64,000 nucleotides of DNA, taken from NCBI RefSeq assembly GCF_051251695.1, contig NZ_JBPOEU010000011.1:1-64000 (forward strand), given 5' to 3'. The notes under the pieces were generated by a model, which ran no database searches, was not told the DNA's origin, and was given only the letters and a program-made list of their open reading frames with translations. A program made the translations under genes and the position numbers. The DNA is from Maritalea sp051251695. Its GTDB lineage: Bacteria; Pseudomonadota; Alphaproteobacteria; Rhizobiales; Devosiaceae. Of this stretch, positions 51,252 through 60,509 are shown in pieces (the stretch's first letter is position 1; each line of letters opens with the position of its first letter).

Positions 51252-52033
51252 TGAAAAACTTAATCGATCTCACCTTTGAAGATTATGGCGTCAGCGACAT
51301 ACCAGTGGTTTGCCTGCACGGCATTGGTGGCAACACCGACAGTTTTCGCCCGCAACTGGATGAGTTGTCAAAATATGCCCGCGTGATTGCCCTAAATTTA
51401 CCGGGCTATGGTGGTTCACGGCTAATTAGCCCTGTCACGTTCGAAACGCTTTCGAACAAGCTGCATGATTTTTTAGACGCTGCTGGAATTGAACGCGCTG
51501 TTTTGCTGGGTCAATCTATTGGCGGCATGGTGGCGATAGATTTTGCCATTCGCTTTCCCGAACGAGTCGAAAAACTAATCCTTGTTGGCACGACTTCGGC
51601 ATTTGGCGGTCGCGATGAGACATTCAAAGATGCATTCTTAAAAGCGCGGCTTGCCCCATTGGACGCTGGTAAAAGCATGGCTGAACTCGCCAATGAGTTT
51701 GTGCCTGAAATTGTTGGCCCAATTGCAAGCCCCACTGATATCGCAAATGCGGTAAATTCTATGAGTGAAGTTCCGCTGGAGACTTACCGCGCGATTATTG
51801 AGTGCCTTGTAACTTTTAATCGCCGCGAAGATCTAAGCTCGATTTCGCATCCAACATGCCTAATTGCTGGCGAACATGATCGCAATGCACCGGCAAAAAC
51901 CATGGAAAAAATGGCCCTTGAAATGCCGAATGCCGCATTTCACTTAGTGGAAGGCGCGGGCCACTTGGTCAATTTGGAAGCGGGCGCCGCGACCAACGCC
52001 ATCGTGAAGAAATTTTTGAGTTTGGGAGGATAA
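51251..52033 (+). CDS. Alpha/beta hydrolase of the catabolic cluster
   Basis: A 260-aa hydrolase: VVCLHGIGGNTDSFRPQL, ALNLPGYGGSRL, nucleophile elbow LGQSIGGMVAIDFA, acid in AGEHDRNAP and His in EGAGHLVNLE. It resembles enol-lactonases and ring-cleavage hydrolases. In the nicotinate pathway the enzyme after NicX is the amide hydrolase NicD; this gene could play that part. TGATG coupling to the dioxygenase gene. Confidence 0.85.
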   Translation: MKNLIDLTFEDYGVSDIPVVCLHGIGGNTDSFRPQLDELSKYARVIALNLPGYGGSRLISPVTFETLSNKLHDFLDAAGIERAVLLGQSIGGMVAIDFAIRFPERVEKLILVGTTSAFGGRDETFKDAFLKARLAPLDAGKSMAELANEFVPEIVGPIASPTDIANAVNSMSEVPLETYRAIIECLVTFNRREDLSSISHPTCLIAGEHDRNAPAKTMEKMALEMPNAAFHLVEGAGHLVNLEAGAATNAIVKKFLSLGG

Positions 52034-52034
52034 T

Positions 52035-53291
52035 ATGAGCATAAAAGACAAACCAATGTTTACGCCTGAGGATTGGGGCCTCACCGAAAAACAGGCCAAT
52101 TTGGCCACACAAGCCCGAGAGCTAGGCCAATCAAAATTTGCTGGCCGGGCTGAGCGATATGACCGTGAAGCCATCTTCCCGACTGAGAACTACGAAGATT
52201 TGCGTGACGAAGGATTGCTTGGCGTTTGTATTCCCGAACAATTTGGCGGCATGGGCGCGGACTTTAAAACCTATATGCTCACTGCAGCGGAAATTGGCCG
52301 CTATTGTGGTGCGACAGCCCTCACTTTCAATATGCATGTTAGCTCATGTCTTTGGACTGGTTTCTTGGCGGACCAATTGCCAATGGACGATGATGTTCGC
52401 GCAGAGCACGAGAAATATCGCACGCACCACTACGCTCGAATTCTAAATGAGGGGGCGATTTACGCACAGCCTTTCTCTGAAGGGGGCGCAGCCGCTGCCG
52501 GGTTTAAGGCTTTTGGCACAACAGCACTTCGAACTGAAAAAGGTTGGATTATCAACGGCAAGAAAATCTTTGCTTCATTATCCGGTCACGCCAACTATTA
52601 CGGCGCGCTTTGCTCGGAGATTAAAACGCCAGATGAAGAACCATCACGTCGCCACACCATGTATATTGCGGTGCCAAACGACGCTGAAGGCGTTAGCGTT
52701 GTTGGCGATTGGGATCCGCTCGGCATGCGCGGCACTGTATCGCGCACCCTGATTTTTAAAGATGTATTCGTGCCGTTCGAAGAGCAATTGATGCCACGTG
52801 GCATCTATTTCTCTGCCGCGCAAAAATGGCCACATATGTTCATGACCCTTACCCCATCCTATATGGGTATCGCCCAAGCGGCATACGACTTCACCGTGAA
52901 ATATTTACGCGGAGAAATTGAAGGTATGCCACCGGTTAAGCGTCGCATGTACCCAACCAAACAGCTTGCAGTTGCGCAAATGCGCCTCATGCTTGAACAA
53001 ACTAAAGCGATTTGGTTCCAGTCAATTTCTGAAGCCCGCCCAGAGCCGTCAAAAGACGCATTGCTGCGCGCTTGGTCGGCACAATACACTGTGATGGAAA
53101 ATGCCAACGAGATTTCACAACTCGCCATCCGCACATGTGGCGGCCAGTCGATGTTGCGTAGTTTGCCGCTTGAACGGCTTTATCGGGACAGCCGTTGCGG
53201 CTCACTAATGTTGCCGTGGACCGCAGAATTGTGCATGGACAAATTGGGCAAAGGCGCACTTTACGAAGATGGCGAAACAGATGACGCCTAA
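52035..53291 (+). CDS. Acyl-CoA dehydrogenase-fold flavoenzyme
   Basis: A 418-aa protein with the acyl-CoA-dehydrogenase fold: LGVCIPEQFGGMGADFKTYMLTAAEIG, NEGAIYAQPFSEGGAAAAGFKAFGTTAL, GWIINGKKIFASLSGHANYYG and the C-terminal QLAIRTCGGQSMLRSLPLERLYRDSRCGSLMLPWTAELC. The usual catalytic Glu context of true dehydrogenases (a YEGT-E-type loop) is replaced by LPWTAEL. With a flavin reductase in the cluster it may instead be a flavin-dependent monooxygenase of the DszC/HsaA type. GGGAGGA precedes the ATG. Confidence 0.83.
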   Translation: MSIKDKPMFTPEDWGLTEKQANLATQARELGQSKFAGRAERYDREAIFPTENYEDLRDEGLLGVCIPEQFGGMGADFKTYMLTAAEIGRYCGATALTFNMHVSSCLWTGFLADQLPMDDDVRAEHEKYRTHHYARILNEGAIYAQPFSEGGAAAAGFKAFGTTALRTEKGWIINGKKIFASLSGHANYYGALCSEIKTPDEEPSRRHTMYIAVPNDAEGVSVVGDWDPLGMRGTVSRTLIFKDVFVPFEEQLMPRGIYFSAAQKWPHMFMTLTPSYMGIAQAAYDFTVKYLRGEIEGMPPVKRRMYPTKQLAVAQMRLMLEQTKAIWFQSISEARPEPSKDALLRAWSAQYTVMENANEISQLAIRTCGGQSMLRSLPLERLYRDSRCGSLMLPWTAELCMDKLGKGALYEDGETDDA

Positions 53292-54852
53292 GCCGCAAGC
53301 AAAGAAGCTTGGGGCGCAAACCGACAATCCAGAGACGCAGCTAAAGACAATTGATCATTGGCTGCGTCGCCATGCTCAACGCACTCCCAATAAAGTTGCC
53401 CTCAACTTTTTGGGCGCCGAGCATGTGGCCTATAGTTACTTGCGGCTTAGTATTGCGGTAGACCGAACCGCGTCAGTGCTTCAACATGATTTAGGTCTTG
53501 TTCGGGGCGACCGCATCGCATTTTATGGTAAAAACAGCGACGAAGAGCTTGTTCTGATTTTTGCCGCTGCTGCGCTTGGGTTGATCTTTGTGCCCCTCAA
53601 TTGGCGCCTTGCGCCCCGTGAGTTGAACTACATCGCCAAAAACGCAGGCGTTAGCGCGCTGTTTTTTGACAATACGTTTGCTGCCCATGTGCCAGACGTT
53701 CTTCGTGGCGTTGAGAATGTGAGCGCAATTGGCACAGGTCAGGGACTTGCGGATAACTCAAATTCGCTTTCAACCTTGTGCGAGGCACAAGGTCAGGAAG
53801 CCCAACTTGGCAACGCCTCAATTGATGATCCGTTTTTGCTGGTTTACACGTCCGGTACAACCGGCCGCCCTAAGGGCGCCGTTCATACGCAAAAATCCGT
53901 TCAATATAACGCCTATGCAAGTGTGGATGCATTCGACATCACTGCGCACGACCACGCATTGACGTTCCTGCCCCTGTTTCACGTTGGTGGGATAAATATT
54001 CAAACATTGCCCACTTTGTTTGCTGGCGGCACGGTAACGTTAGCCGGGCAATTTTCGCCGGATATATTTATTCACGGGGTTACAAACACCAAGGTTTCAC
54101 TCGTAACTGTTGTGCCCACCATTTTGAACGCTTTGCTGGGATTGCCAGACTGGGCTCAACTCGACATGTCATCCTTAAAATGCATGGCCATCGGGTCAAC
54201 CGACGTGCCGGTTGCTTTGATTGAAGCCGTGCATGCCAAAAATGTGCCGGTCGTTCAAATATATGGCGCAACCGAAACCGGGCCCGTCAGCGTATATCAA
54301 CATGCCAGCGAAGCATTTGACAGCGTGGGCTCCATCGGGCGGGTTGGCTTAAACAGTTCAATCAAGCTCATGGCTGGCGAACAAGAAGCACCCCTTGGGC
54401 AGCCGGGCGAAATTTGGGTGAAAGCACCCAATTGCTTTGCTGAATATTGGCAAGATACCGACGCAACAAACGAGATATTCGTTGATGGGTGGTTTAAAAC
54501 CGGTGACATCGCCTCGCTCGATGAAAATGGTCTTTATTGGTTTTGCGACCGAAGTAAAAACATCATCATTTCTGGCGGTGAAAATATTTATCCAGCAGAA
54601 ATCGAACGCATTATGAGCCAAATTGATGGTGTGCGCGAAGTCGCGGTTGTCGGTCAGCCACATGAAAAGTGGGGCGAAGTTCCTGTTGCCTTCATCAACG
54701 CATCCAGAGAAATGTCTGCTGAATTTGTACTGGAACAACTAGATGGCCGAATTGCAAAATTCAAACGCCCTAAAGCCGTAAAATTCGTTGATGAACTCCC
54801 CAAGAACGCCATGGGCAAGATTGTGATGGATCAGGTAAAGGCGCTTCTTTAA
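53269..54852 (+). CDS. Acyl-CoA ligase (AMP-forming)
   Basis: A 527-aa ANL-superfamily enzyme that activates a carboxylic acid with ATP and CoA. Signatures: P-loop LLVYTSGTTGRPKGAVHTQKS, YGATETGPV, WFKTGDIASLDENGLYWFCDRSKNIIISGGENIYPAEIER and the catalytic-Lys tail LPKNAMGKIV. ATG 53269 overlaps the dehydrogenase gene; MTPKP at 53281 is an alternative. It implies the cluster works on a carboxylic acid. Confidence 0.9.
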   Translation: MAKQMTPKPQAKKLGAQTDNPETQLKTIDHWLRRHAQRTPNKVALNFLGAEHVAYSYLRLSIAVDRTASVLQHDLGLVRGDRIAFYGKNSDEELVLIFAAAALGLIFVPLNWRLAPRELNYIAKNAGVSALFFDNTFAAHVPDVLRGVENVSAIGTGQGLADNSNSLSTLCEAQGQEAQLGNASIDDPFLLVYTSGTTGRPKGAVHTQKSVQYNAYASVDAFDITAHDHALTFLPLFHVGGINIQTLPTLFAGGTVTLAGQFSPDIFIHGVTNTKVSLVTVVPTILNALLGLPDWAQLDMSSLKCMAIGSTDVPVALIEAVHAKNVPVVQIYGATETGPVSVYQHASEAFDSVGSIGRVGLNSSIKLMAGEQEAPLGQPGEIWVKAPNCFAEYWQDTDATNEIFVDGWFKTGDIASLDENGLYWFCDRSKNIIISGGENIYPAEIERIMSQIDGVREVAVVGQPHEKWGEVPVAFINASREMSAEFVLEQLDGRIAKFKRPKAVKFVDELPKNAMGKIVMDQVKALL

Positions 54853-54945
54853 GGAACGATTTTGCGGCATGAGGCATGACCGCTTTATTCTTGCGCTGAG
54901 GTTGGATAGAAGATAGCCACAGCCAATTGCAAAGCAGCACCCATC

Positions 54946-55461
54946 GTGAACATCAGCACCTACGGGACAAGCGTTACTCAGTTTAGCGAAAAGCTCATTC
55001 AATGGTGGGCAATGCTTGGTGGCATTGCCTTATTTGGCGTCGTGGCGGTAAACGGCGTTTCGGTTGTTGGCGGGATGTTTGGCACTCCATTCCCCGGCGA
55101 TTTTGAGTTGACCGAAATTGGCGTCGCCATCGCTGTGTTTGCATTTCTACCCTATTGCCAACTCCAAGGCGCAAATGTCAGCGCCGACATTTTCACCAGT
55201 AAAGCCAAACCGCGCACCATTTTGATATTCAAGCTTTTGGGATCAATTGTCGCGCTGATATTTGCCTGCATTTTATTGTGGCGCATGAGCTATGGGCTGA
55301 TGGATCAACTCAATTACGGCTACACGACATCTATCCTGCGCGTTCCCCATTGGATGGCGTTTGTTCCCATTTTGGTGTCGCTTTTACTTTTGGCTATCGC
55401 CAGCTTGATCACCAGTGCCCATCACATTTTTCAACTCCTCACGGGAGGACAAAATGATTGA
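54946..55461 (+). CDS. TRAP transporter small permease (DctQ type)
   Basis: A 171-aa integral membrane protein with four helices (MLGGIALFGVVAVNGVSVVG, IAVFAFLPYCQLQ, FKLLGSIVALIFACILLW, AFVPILVSLLLLAIASLI) and the DctQ pattern of a charged loop between helices two and three. GTG start. Partner of the large permease that follows with overlapping codons. No substrate-binding DctP gene lies in this cluster. Confidence 0.88.
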   Translation: MNISTYGTSVTQFSEKLIQWWAMLGGIALFGVVAVNGVSVVGGMFGTPFPGDFELTEIGVAIAVFAFLPYCQLQGANVSADIFTSKAKPRTILIFKLLGSIVALIFACILLWRMSYGLMDQLNYGYTTSILRVPHWMAFVPILVSLLLLAIASLITSAHHIFQLLTGGQND

Positions 55462-56812
55462 TGCCCTCACCCTCGGTTTTGCAGGTCTCGCGGCGCTGAT
55501 CGCTCTTATCATTGTGCGGATGCCCATTGCTTATGCGATGATTTTAGTCGGTGGCATTGGCGTGACGCTCCTCAATGGTGCTGACATTTTCATGAGCCAA
55601 CTCAAAACATTGGCCTATGGGCAATTCTCTATTTACGACCTATCGGTATTGCCGATGTTCATCTTGATGGGTGCCCTCGCGACCCGTGCGGGTTTAAGCC
55701 ATGATCTATTTCGCGCGGCGAAAGCGTGGTTTGGCTGGGCAAAAGGCGGCACCGCCATGGCAGCAGTCGCAGCATGTGCGGGTTTTGGCGCGGTGTGCGG
55801 CTCTTCGCTTGCAACTGCGTCGACCATGGGGAAGGTTGCCCTACCCGAGTTGCGCAAGCAAAATTATTCTCCAGCCCTTGCAACGGGAACACTTGCCGCA
55901 GGCGGGGTGCTGGGCATTCTCATTCCACCATCGGTCGTTTTGATCATCTACTCTGTGATCGTTGAGGCCAATATTGTCACCATGTTTATGGCCGCTTTTG
56001 TACCAGGCTTATTGGCGGTTCTGCTGTTTTTGCTGACCATTGCAATTTATGTGCGCATTTTCCCAAATGCTGGCCCGAATGGCGAGCGCGTAACCCGACG
56101 AGAATGGATTGGCGCGACGATCGGGGTCCTCCCGGTTTTTATCATTTTCGGGTTGGTGATTGGCGGGATTTATTTTGGGCTGTTTAACCCAACTCCCGCC
56201 GCAGCTATTGGTGTATTGCTCGTTTGGATTTACGGCACAGTTCGCGGCAAACTTAAATGGACAGCTCTTCGTGCGGTTTTAGAGGAAACAGCCAAAACCA
56301 GCGGTATGATCTATTTGATTTTGCTGGGCGCGGAAATGCTCAAAATATTCATGTCACGGGCCGGTGTGCCTCAAGCCATGGCCGAATGGATGATTGGTTC
56401 GGGACTGCCACCATTTGTCATACTGGCCTGTCTGCTACTCGCGCTCATCATATTGGGCTGCCTGATGGATTCTTTATCCATGATCCTTTTGGCAATCCCA
56501 TTCTTCTGGCCCGTTTTGCTTGAATTGAATGGCGGTGATTTCCAATTGGCCGTCGGCGCTGGCTTTGGCATGAGCAGCGATGACCTTAAAATTTGGTTCG
56601 GCATTCTAGCGCTCATTGTTGTCGAATTAGGCCTAATAACGCCACCGGTGGGCCTAAATGTCTTTGTGATTTCATCAATGTCCGACGACATCCCAATGAG
56701 CGAAACATTTAAAGGCGTGATGCCATTTTTCGCCGCAGAATTAATCCGCGTCGTTTTGCTCATCGCAGTGCCATCACTGGTCCTGTGGTTGCCGCACTTG
56801 CTGGCCGGTTAG
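55454..56812 (+). CDS. TRAP transporter large permease (DctM type)
   Basis: A 452-aa membrane protein with about 12 helices carrying DctM signatures (IVRMPIAYAMILVGGIG, CAGFGAVCGSSLATASTMGKVALPELR, LIPPSVVLIIYSVI, GCLMDSLSMILLAIPFF). It uses a sodium or proton gradient to import carboxylates. ATG 55454 after GGGAGGAC overlaps the small-permease stop. The cluster's imported acid is probably the substrate of the CoA ligase. Confidence 0.93.
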   Translation: MIDALTLGFAGLAALIALIIVRMPIAYAMILVGGIGVTLLNGADIFMSQLKTLAYGQFSIYDLSVLPMFILMGALATRAGLSHDLFRAAKAWFGWAKGGTAMAAVAACAGFGAVCGSSLATASTMGKVALPELRKQNYSPALATGTLAAGGVLGILIPPSVVLIIYSVIVEANIVTMFMAAFVPGLLAVLLFLLTIAIYVRIFPNAGPNGERVTRREWIGATIGVLPVFIIFGLVIGGIYFGLFNPTPAAAIGVLLVWIYGTVRGKLKWTALRAVLEETAKTSGMIYLILLGAEMLKIFMSRAGVPQAMAEWMIGSGLPPFVILACLLLALIILGCLMDSLSMILLAIPFFWPVLLELNGGDFQLAVGAGFGMSSDDLKIWFGILALIVVELGLITPPVGLNVFVISSMSDDIPMSETFKGVMPFFAAELIRVVLLIAVPSLVLWLPHLLAG

Positions 56813-56975
56813 TCGAACGCAGACTATCTACTAGTCACCCTATTTTAGCTGATCCCTTCCAACCTTAGTCGAATATGAATGGCGATCTTGGAGTTTTGTT
56901 TGTTTGTGATGTTGACGGGTGTCGCCGCGCACGCCAAAACAAGACAAAAATAAAAATACCTCTGGGGATTTGGGT

Positions 56976-58016
56976 ATGATCATTAAAGAACTAGATGCGC
57001 CAGGTTACGAGCGCGTGGTTTATGCCGAAGATAGCACTTCGGGGCTAAAATCTATTATTGCGCTACACAGTACGAAATTGGGCCCTGCCGCTGGCGGATG
57101 CCGAATGTTCAAATATGACAGTCTTGAAGCCGCGACAATTGATGCCCTTCGACTAGCACGTGGCATGACATATAAAAACGCGGCGGCAAGCCTGCCGTTG
57201 GGCGGCGGAAAGTCGGTCATAATCGCTGAACCTAAAACGGACAAAACACCTGAACTGATGCAAGCTTTTGGGCGGTTTGTTGAGGCGCTTCAGGGCAGCT
57301 ATTACACGGCTGAGGATGTTGGGATTTCAGTTGAAGATATCGCTGAGGCAGCCAAATTCACCTCGTTTGCCGCCGGTTTGACAGATGGTCCCTACGCGAG
57401 CGGAGACCCTTCCCCGGTCACCGCAAAAGGGGTGTTTTTGTGCATGAAAGTTGCGGCAGAACATGGTTTGGGGTCGCCCGATCTAAACGGGAAAACAATT
57501 GCGCTTCAAGGTTTGGGCCATGTTGGCATGCACCTTTGCCACTATCTGCATGATGCCGGCGCAAAGATTATTGCAGCAGACATCAACCCAATGGCCATCA
57601 ATGAAGCAAAAGAACGTTTTAACGCGACGATTGTCGAACCTGATGCGATTTATGCTCAATCTGCGGACATATTTGCGCCATGTGCCATGGGCGCAAGCGT
57701 TTCAGTGCCCTCGATTGCTCAGCTTAACGTCAAGGTGGTTGCCGGGGCTGCCAACAATCAACTTGCTGATGATAATTGCGGGCGCCTGCTCGCCGATAAA
57801 GGCATACTTTACGCACCAGACTATGTGGTCAACGGTGGAGGGATCATCAATGTTGCAGCGGAGATTCTCAAGATATCTGATCAAAGCTGGGTAAACGGCA
57901 AAGTCAAACAGCTTGGTGAGACAACGGATCAAATTTTGCGTAAATCCAGCGACACTGGCGAGTTTCCGCACAGGGTTGCTGATCGACATGTTGATGATAT
58001 TTTGGCGGCGATTTAG
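56976..58016 (+). CDS. Leucine/valine-type amino-acid dehydrogenase
   Basis: A 346-aa Glu/Leu/Phe/Val dehydrogenase that deaminates branched-chain amino acids with NAD+. The active-site segment GMTYKNAAASLPLGGGKSV (catalytic Lys pair), GTGP-like DGPYASGDPSPVTAKGVF and the Rossmann GKTIALQGLGHVGMHL are present. I prefer ATG 56976 with GGGGA upstream over the GTG at 56919. The last 70 residues keep the family pattern. A terminator follows. The gene stands alone. Confidence 0.9.
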   Translation: MIIKELDAPGYERVVYAEDSTSGLKSIIALHSTKLGPAAGGCRMFKYDSLEAATIDALRLARGMTYKNAAASLPLGGGKSVIIAEPKTDKTPELMQAFGRFVEALQGSYYTAEDVGISVEDIAEAAKFTSFAAGLTDGPYASGDPSPVTAKGVFLCMKVAAEHGLGSPDLNGKTIALQGLGHVGMHLCHYLHDAGAKIIAADINPMAINEAKERFNATIVEPDAIYAQSADIFAPCAMGASVSVPSIAQLNVKVVAGAANNQLADDNCGRLLADKGILYAPDYVVNGGGIINVAAEILKISDQSWVNGKVKQLGETTDQILRKSSDTGEFPHRVADRHVDDILAAI

Positions 58017-58036
58017 GATCTGGATCTGAGTTGAAC

Positions 58037-58056
58037 GGGGTCGGCAAACCGACCCC
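58037..58056. terminator. Intrinsic terminator between amino-acid dehydrogenase and mscL
   Basis: Perfect stem GGGGTCGG/CCGACCCC with loop CAAA, placed between two convergent genes. T-run is weak on either side. Confidence 0.7.
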
Positions 58057-58076
58057 ACTCGATTTGATATGAGAGC

Positions 58077-58502
58077 TTATTTCTTGGCCAAGAGATCTCG
58101 AATTTCAGCCAACAAAATTTCTTCTTTTGAAGGTACTGGCGGCGCTTTGGGCGCTGCTTCTTCTTTTTTCTTCATCGAATTGATGCCTTTGACGACCAAG
58201 AAGATCACAAATGCCACAATTAAGAATTTCACGACCGCGTTGATAAACAAGCCGATGTTTAATGTAACCGCGCCAGCTTCTTGAGCTGCTGCCAATGTTG
58301 CATAATTGCCAGCCGCTTCGTCTTTTAGAACGATGAACATGTTTGAAAAGTCAACGCCACCAATCAGCAATCCAATTACAGGCATAAACACGTCGTCGAC
58401 CAGTGAGCCAACGATCGCGCCGAACGCCGCGCCAATGATAACCCCGACAGCCAAATCGACCATGTTGCCCTTCATGGCGAAAGTCTTAAATTCTTTGAGC
58501 AT
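58077..58502 (-). CDS. mscL: Large-conductance mechanosensitive channel MscL
   Basis: A 141-aa pentameric channel that releases solutes on hypo-osmotic shock. It has N-terminal helix MLKEFKTFAMKGNMVDLAVGVIIG, pore helix region FGAIVGSLVDDVFMPVIG, second helix FINAVVKFLIVAFVIFLVV and a charged cytoplasmic C-terminal helix (KEEAAPKAPPVPSKEEILLAEIRDLL). Start at 58502. Length is normal. Confidence 0.96.
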   Translation of the reverse strand: MLKEFKTFAMKGNMVDLAVGVIIGAAFGAIVGSLVDDVFMPVIGLLIGGVDFSNMFIVLKDEAAGNYATLAAAQEAGAVTLNIGLFINAVVKFLIVAFVIFLVVKGINSMKKKEEAAPKAPPVPSKEEILLAEIRDLLAKK

Positions 58503-58735
58503 AATCAGTTCCAACCCCTATCTAATTCCGCAAAATCGTTCACGCCCCTTGGTCGTGAACATCGCTGAAATCATAACGTATTTGCTATCTATGGCAATTG
58601 GATTTGCAATGGGTGCGATCTGACAACCACTTGTCTGGCGGACACAAAAACAATGGATCGAATAAACCGTTTCAATTGCCTGCCAATGCAGGTAAAGATT
58701 TAAAAAAGATTTGCTCAAATAATAAGGCCCACTTT

Positions 58736-59350
58736 ATGACCATCAGACTGCACAAAGGCGACCTGCCAAATTTAGACAATTATGGACGCCAAGTGGCAAT
58801 CGACACCGAAACAATGGGGTTAAACCCGTTTCGTGATCGCTTGTGTGTTGTTCAACTTTCTGCTGGTGACGGCACCGCTGATGTTGTTCAGATCGAGTTG
58901 GGACAAACCGAAGCGCCGAACATTCAAAAACTGCTCGCAGACGAAGATGTTACCAAGCTTTTCCATTTTGCCCGGTTTGATATCGCTTCTTTGTATAATG
59001 CGTTCGGCACCATGACCACGCCATCATATTGCACCAAAATTGCTTCTAAACTGGTGCGCACCTACACGGATCGTCATGGTTTAAAAGAATTGTCGCGCGA
59101 ACTTTTGGGCGTTGATATGTCAAAACAGCAGCAAAGTTCTGACTGGGGCGCTGATGAATTAACAAGCGCACAAACTGAATATGCCGCAAGTGACGTGCTT
59201 TATTTGCATGATATACGCCGCCATCTTGATCGCATGCTGCGACGCGAAGGACGACTGGAAATGGCCAAGGCATGCTTTGATTTCTTGCCCACACGCGTTC
59301 AATTGGATTTGGCTGGTTGGCCTGAAACTGACATTTTTGCCCATAGTTAA
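58736..59350 (+). CDS. Ribonuclease D-like 3'-5' exonuclease
   Basis: A 204-aa DEDDy-type exonuclease without the HRDC domains, as usual for the short alphaproteobacterial RNase D. Motifs: VAIDTETMGLNP (DxE), FHFARFDIASLY (second Asp), and YAASDVLYL (Tyr-x3-Asp). It probably trims tRNA or other RNA ends. AAGG precedes ATG 58736; a 46-residue longer reading lacks support. It leads into lptC. Confidence 0.88.
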   Translation: MTIRLHKGDLPNLDNYGRQVAIDTETMGLNPFRDRLCVVQLSAGDGTADVVQIELGQTEAPNIQKLLADEDVTKLFHFARFDIASLYNAFGTMTTPSYCTKIASKLVRTYTDRHGLKELSRELLGVDMSKQQQSSDWGADELTSAQTEYAASDVLYLHDIRRHLDRMLRREGRLEMAKACFDFLPTRVQLDLAGWPETDIFAHS

Positions 59351-59368
59351 GATAGGCAGGCACTTTTA

Positions 59369-60016
59369 ATGCTGGACGCAAGCTCAAGCGGTCGTCATCC
59401 GCAAGTTGATCAGTTGTTTAACGCGATTAAACGACGTCAATTTGTGGTGTGGACCTTGCGCTTGCTGGTGCCACTGTGCGGCCTGTTGTTGTTTTTCGTT
59501 TTGATCGCCCCCATTGTTTTAGGAGTGCTTTTTCCAACCGCGCAGTTTGATGCGATCCGCATTTCAGGTGATCGATTGGTTGTTGATGCCCCTCGCGCCA
59601 AAGGAAACTTGAGTGACGGTGGTCGATACAACGTTTCTGCGCATAGTGCGGAAACCGACTTAATCGACCAAAATGTTGTCACTCTTGTTGATTTGTTAGG
59701 TGATCTCGACTTTTCGGATGGTACCACTGCTCGCGCAACATCTGCAGATGGTGTATACACATTTTCAAGTGAAGAACTTGAACTACTTTCCACGATAGAT
59801 ATTTTGGCGAGCAATGGTGATGAGGGCACAATTGGTAGTGGTCTTGCAAAAATCGCAGAGCAAGTATTTGAAGGCCAAGACGGCGTGAGCTTTCGATTTA
59901 TTGATGGCACAACTCTTGATGCTGACACAATGTATTATGATGCTGGACGGGGACTATGGACATTCAAAAACTTCACCCTTAATTTCACTTCGCCGGAACA
60001 AGAGTTAAAGCAATGA
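59369..60016 (+). CDS. lptC: LPS export protein LptC
   Basis: A 215-aa bitopic inner-membrane protein that links the LptBFG transporter to LptA. N-terminal segment with one helix (LRLLVPLCGLLLFFVLIAPIVLG) and a periplasmic beta-jellyroll (FDAIRISGDRLVVDAPRAKG, YNVSAHSAETDLIDQNVVTLVDLLGDLDF). Low sequence conservation is normal for LptC, so the call rests on position before lptA-lptB as well as form. ATGA overlap with lptA. Confidence 0.85.
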   Translation: MLDASSSGRHPQVDQLFNAIKRRQFVVWTLRLLVPLCGLLLFFVLIAPIVLGVLFPTAQFDAIRISGDRLVVDAPRAKGNLSDGGRYNVSAHSAETDLIDQNVVTLVDLLGDLDFSDGTTARATSADGVYTFSSEELELLSTIDILASNGDEGTIGSGLAKIAEQVFEGQDGVSFRFIDGTTLDADTMYYDAGRGLWTFKNFTLNFTSPEQELKQ

Positions 60017-60507
60017 GCATCCCCCGGATCCTAAGCACGTTAACACCCACATTCCTTCTGGTAATTTCGCTATTTTGCACACCATCGTTTGCTCAATCTG
60101 ATGGGCCAGTGAACATTACGGGCGCTCAATTTGATATTGACGAAAACCAAAACATTGCAACATTCACTGGCGACGTGGTGGTTGTCCAAAAAACATTTAC
60201 ACTTTGGGCACCAAGGGTGATTGCGTACTACGGAGAAGGCGGTCCGTCAGAGCTGAAGGAAATTACAGCTGATGGTCGCATCCGTGTGGAATATGGCACC
60301 CAGACAGCAATCTCAGATCACGGTATTTATGACCCGAAAACGAAGATAGTGCGCATGATCGGCAATGTGTCTGTTACCCAAGCCGACGGCAGCAACGCTG
60401 TAAACAGTGAAGAAATGGTTATCGATTTGGCGAACGATACAACACGTTTTGTCGGCACCGGCAAAGATGATGGCCGGGTGACCGCCGTGTTTGGATCGGA
60501 CAATTAG
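60013..60507 (+). CDS. lptA: LPS transport periplasmic protein LptA
   Basis: A 164-aa periplasmic protein of the beta-jellyroll bridge. Signal peptide (LSTLTPTFLLVISLFCTPSFA) then OstA-like core: ITGAQFDIDENQNIATFTGDVVVVQ, TLWAPRVIAYYGE and ISDHGIYDPKTKIVRMIGNVSVTQ. Overlaps lptC by four bases and precedes lptB by three. Confidence 0.92.
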   Translation: MSIPRILSTLTPTFLLVISLFCTPSFAQSDGPVNITGAQFDIDENQNIATFTGDVVVVQKTFTLWAPRVIAYYGEGGPSELKEITADGRIRVEYGTQTAISDHGIYDPKTKIVRMIGNVSVTQADGSNAVNSEEMVIDLANDTTRFVGTGKDDGRVTAVFGSDN

Positions 60508-60509
60508 TC

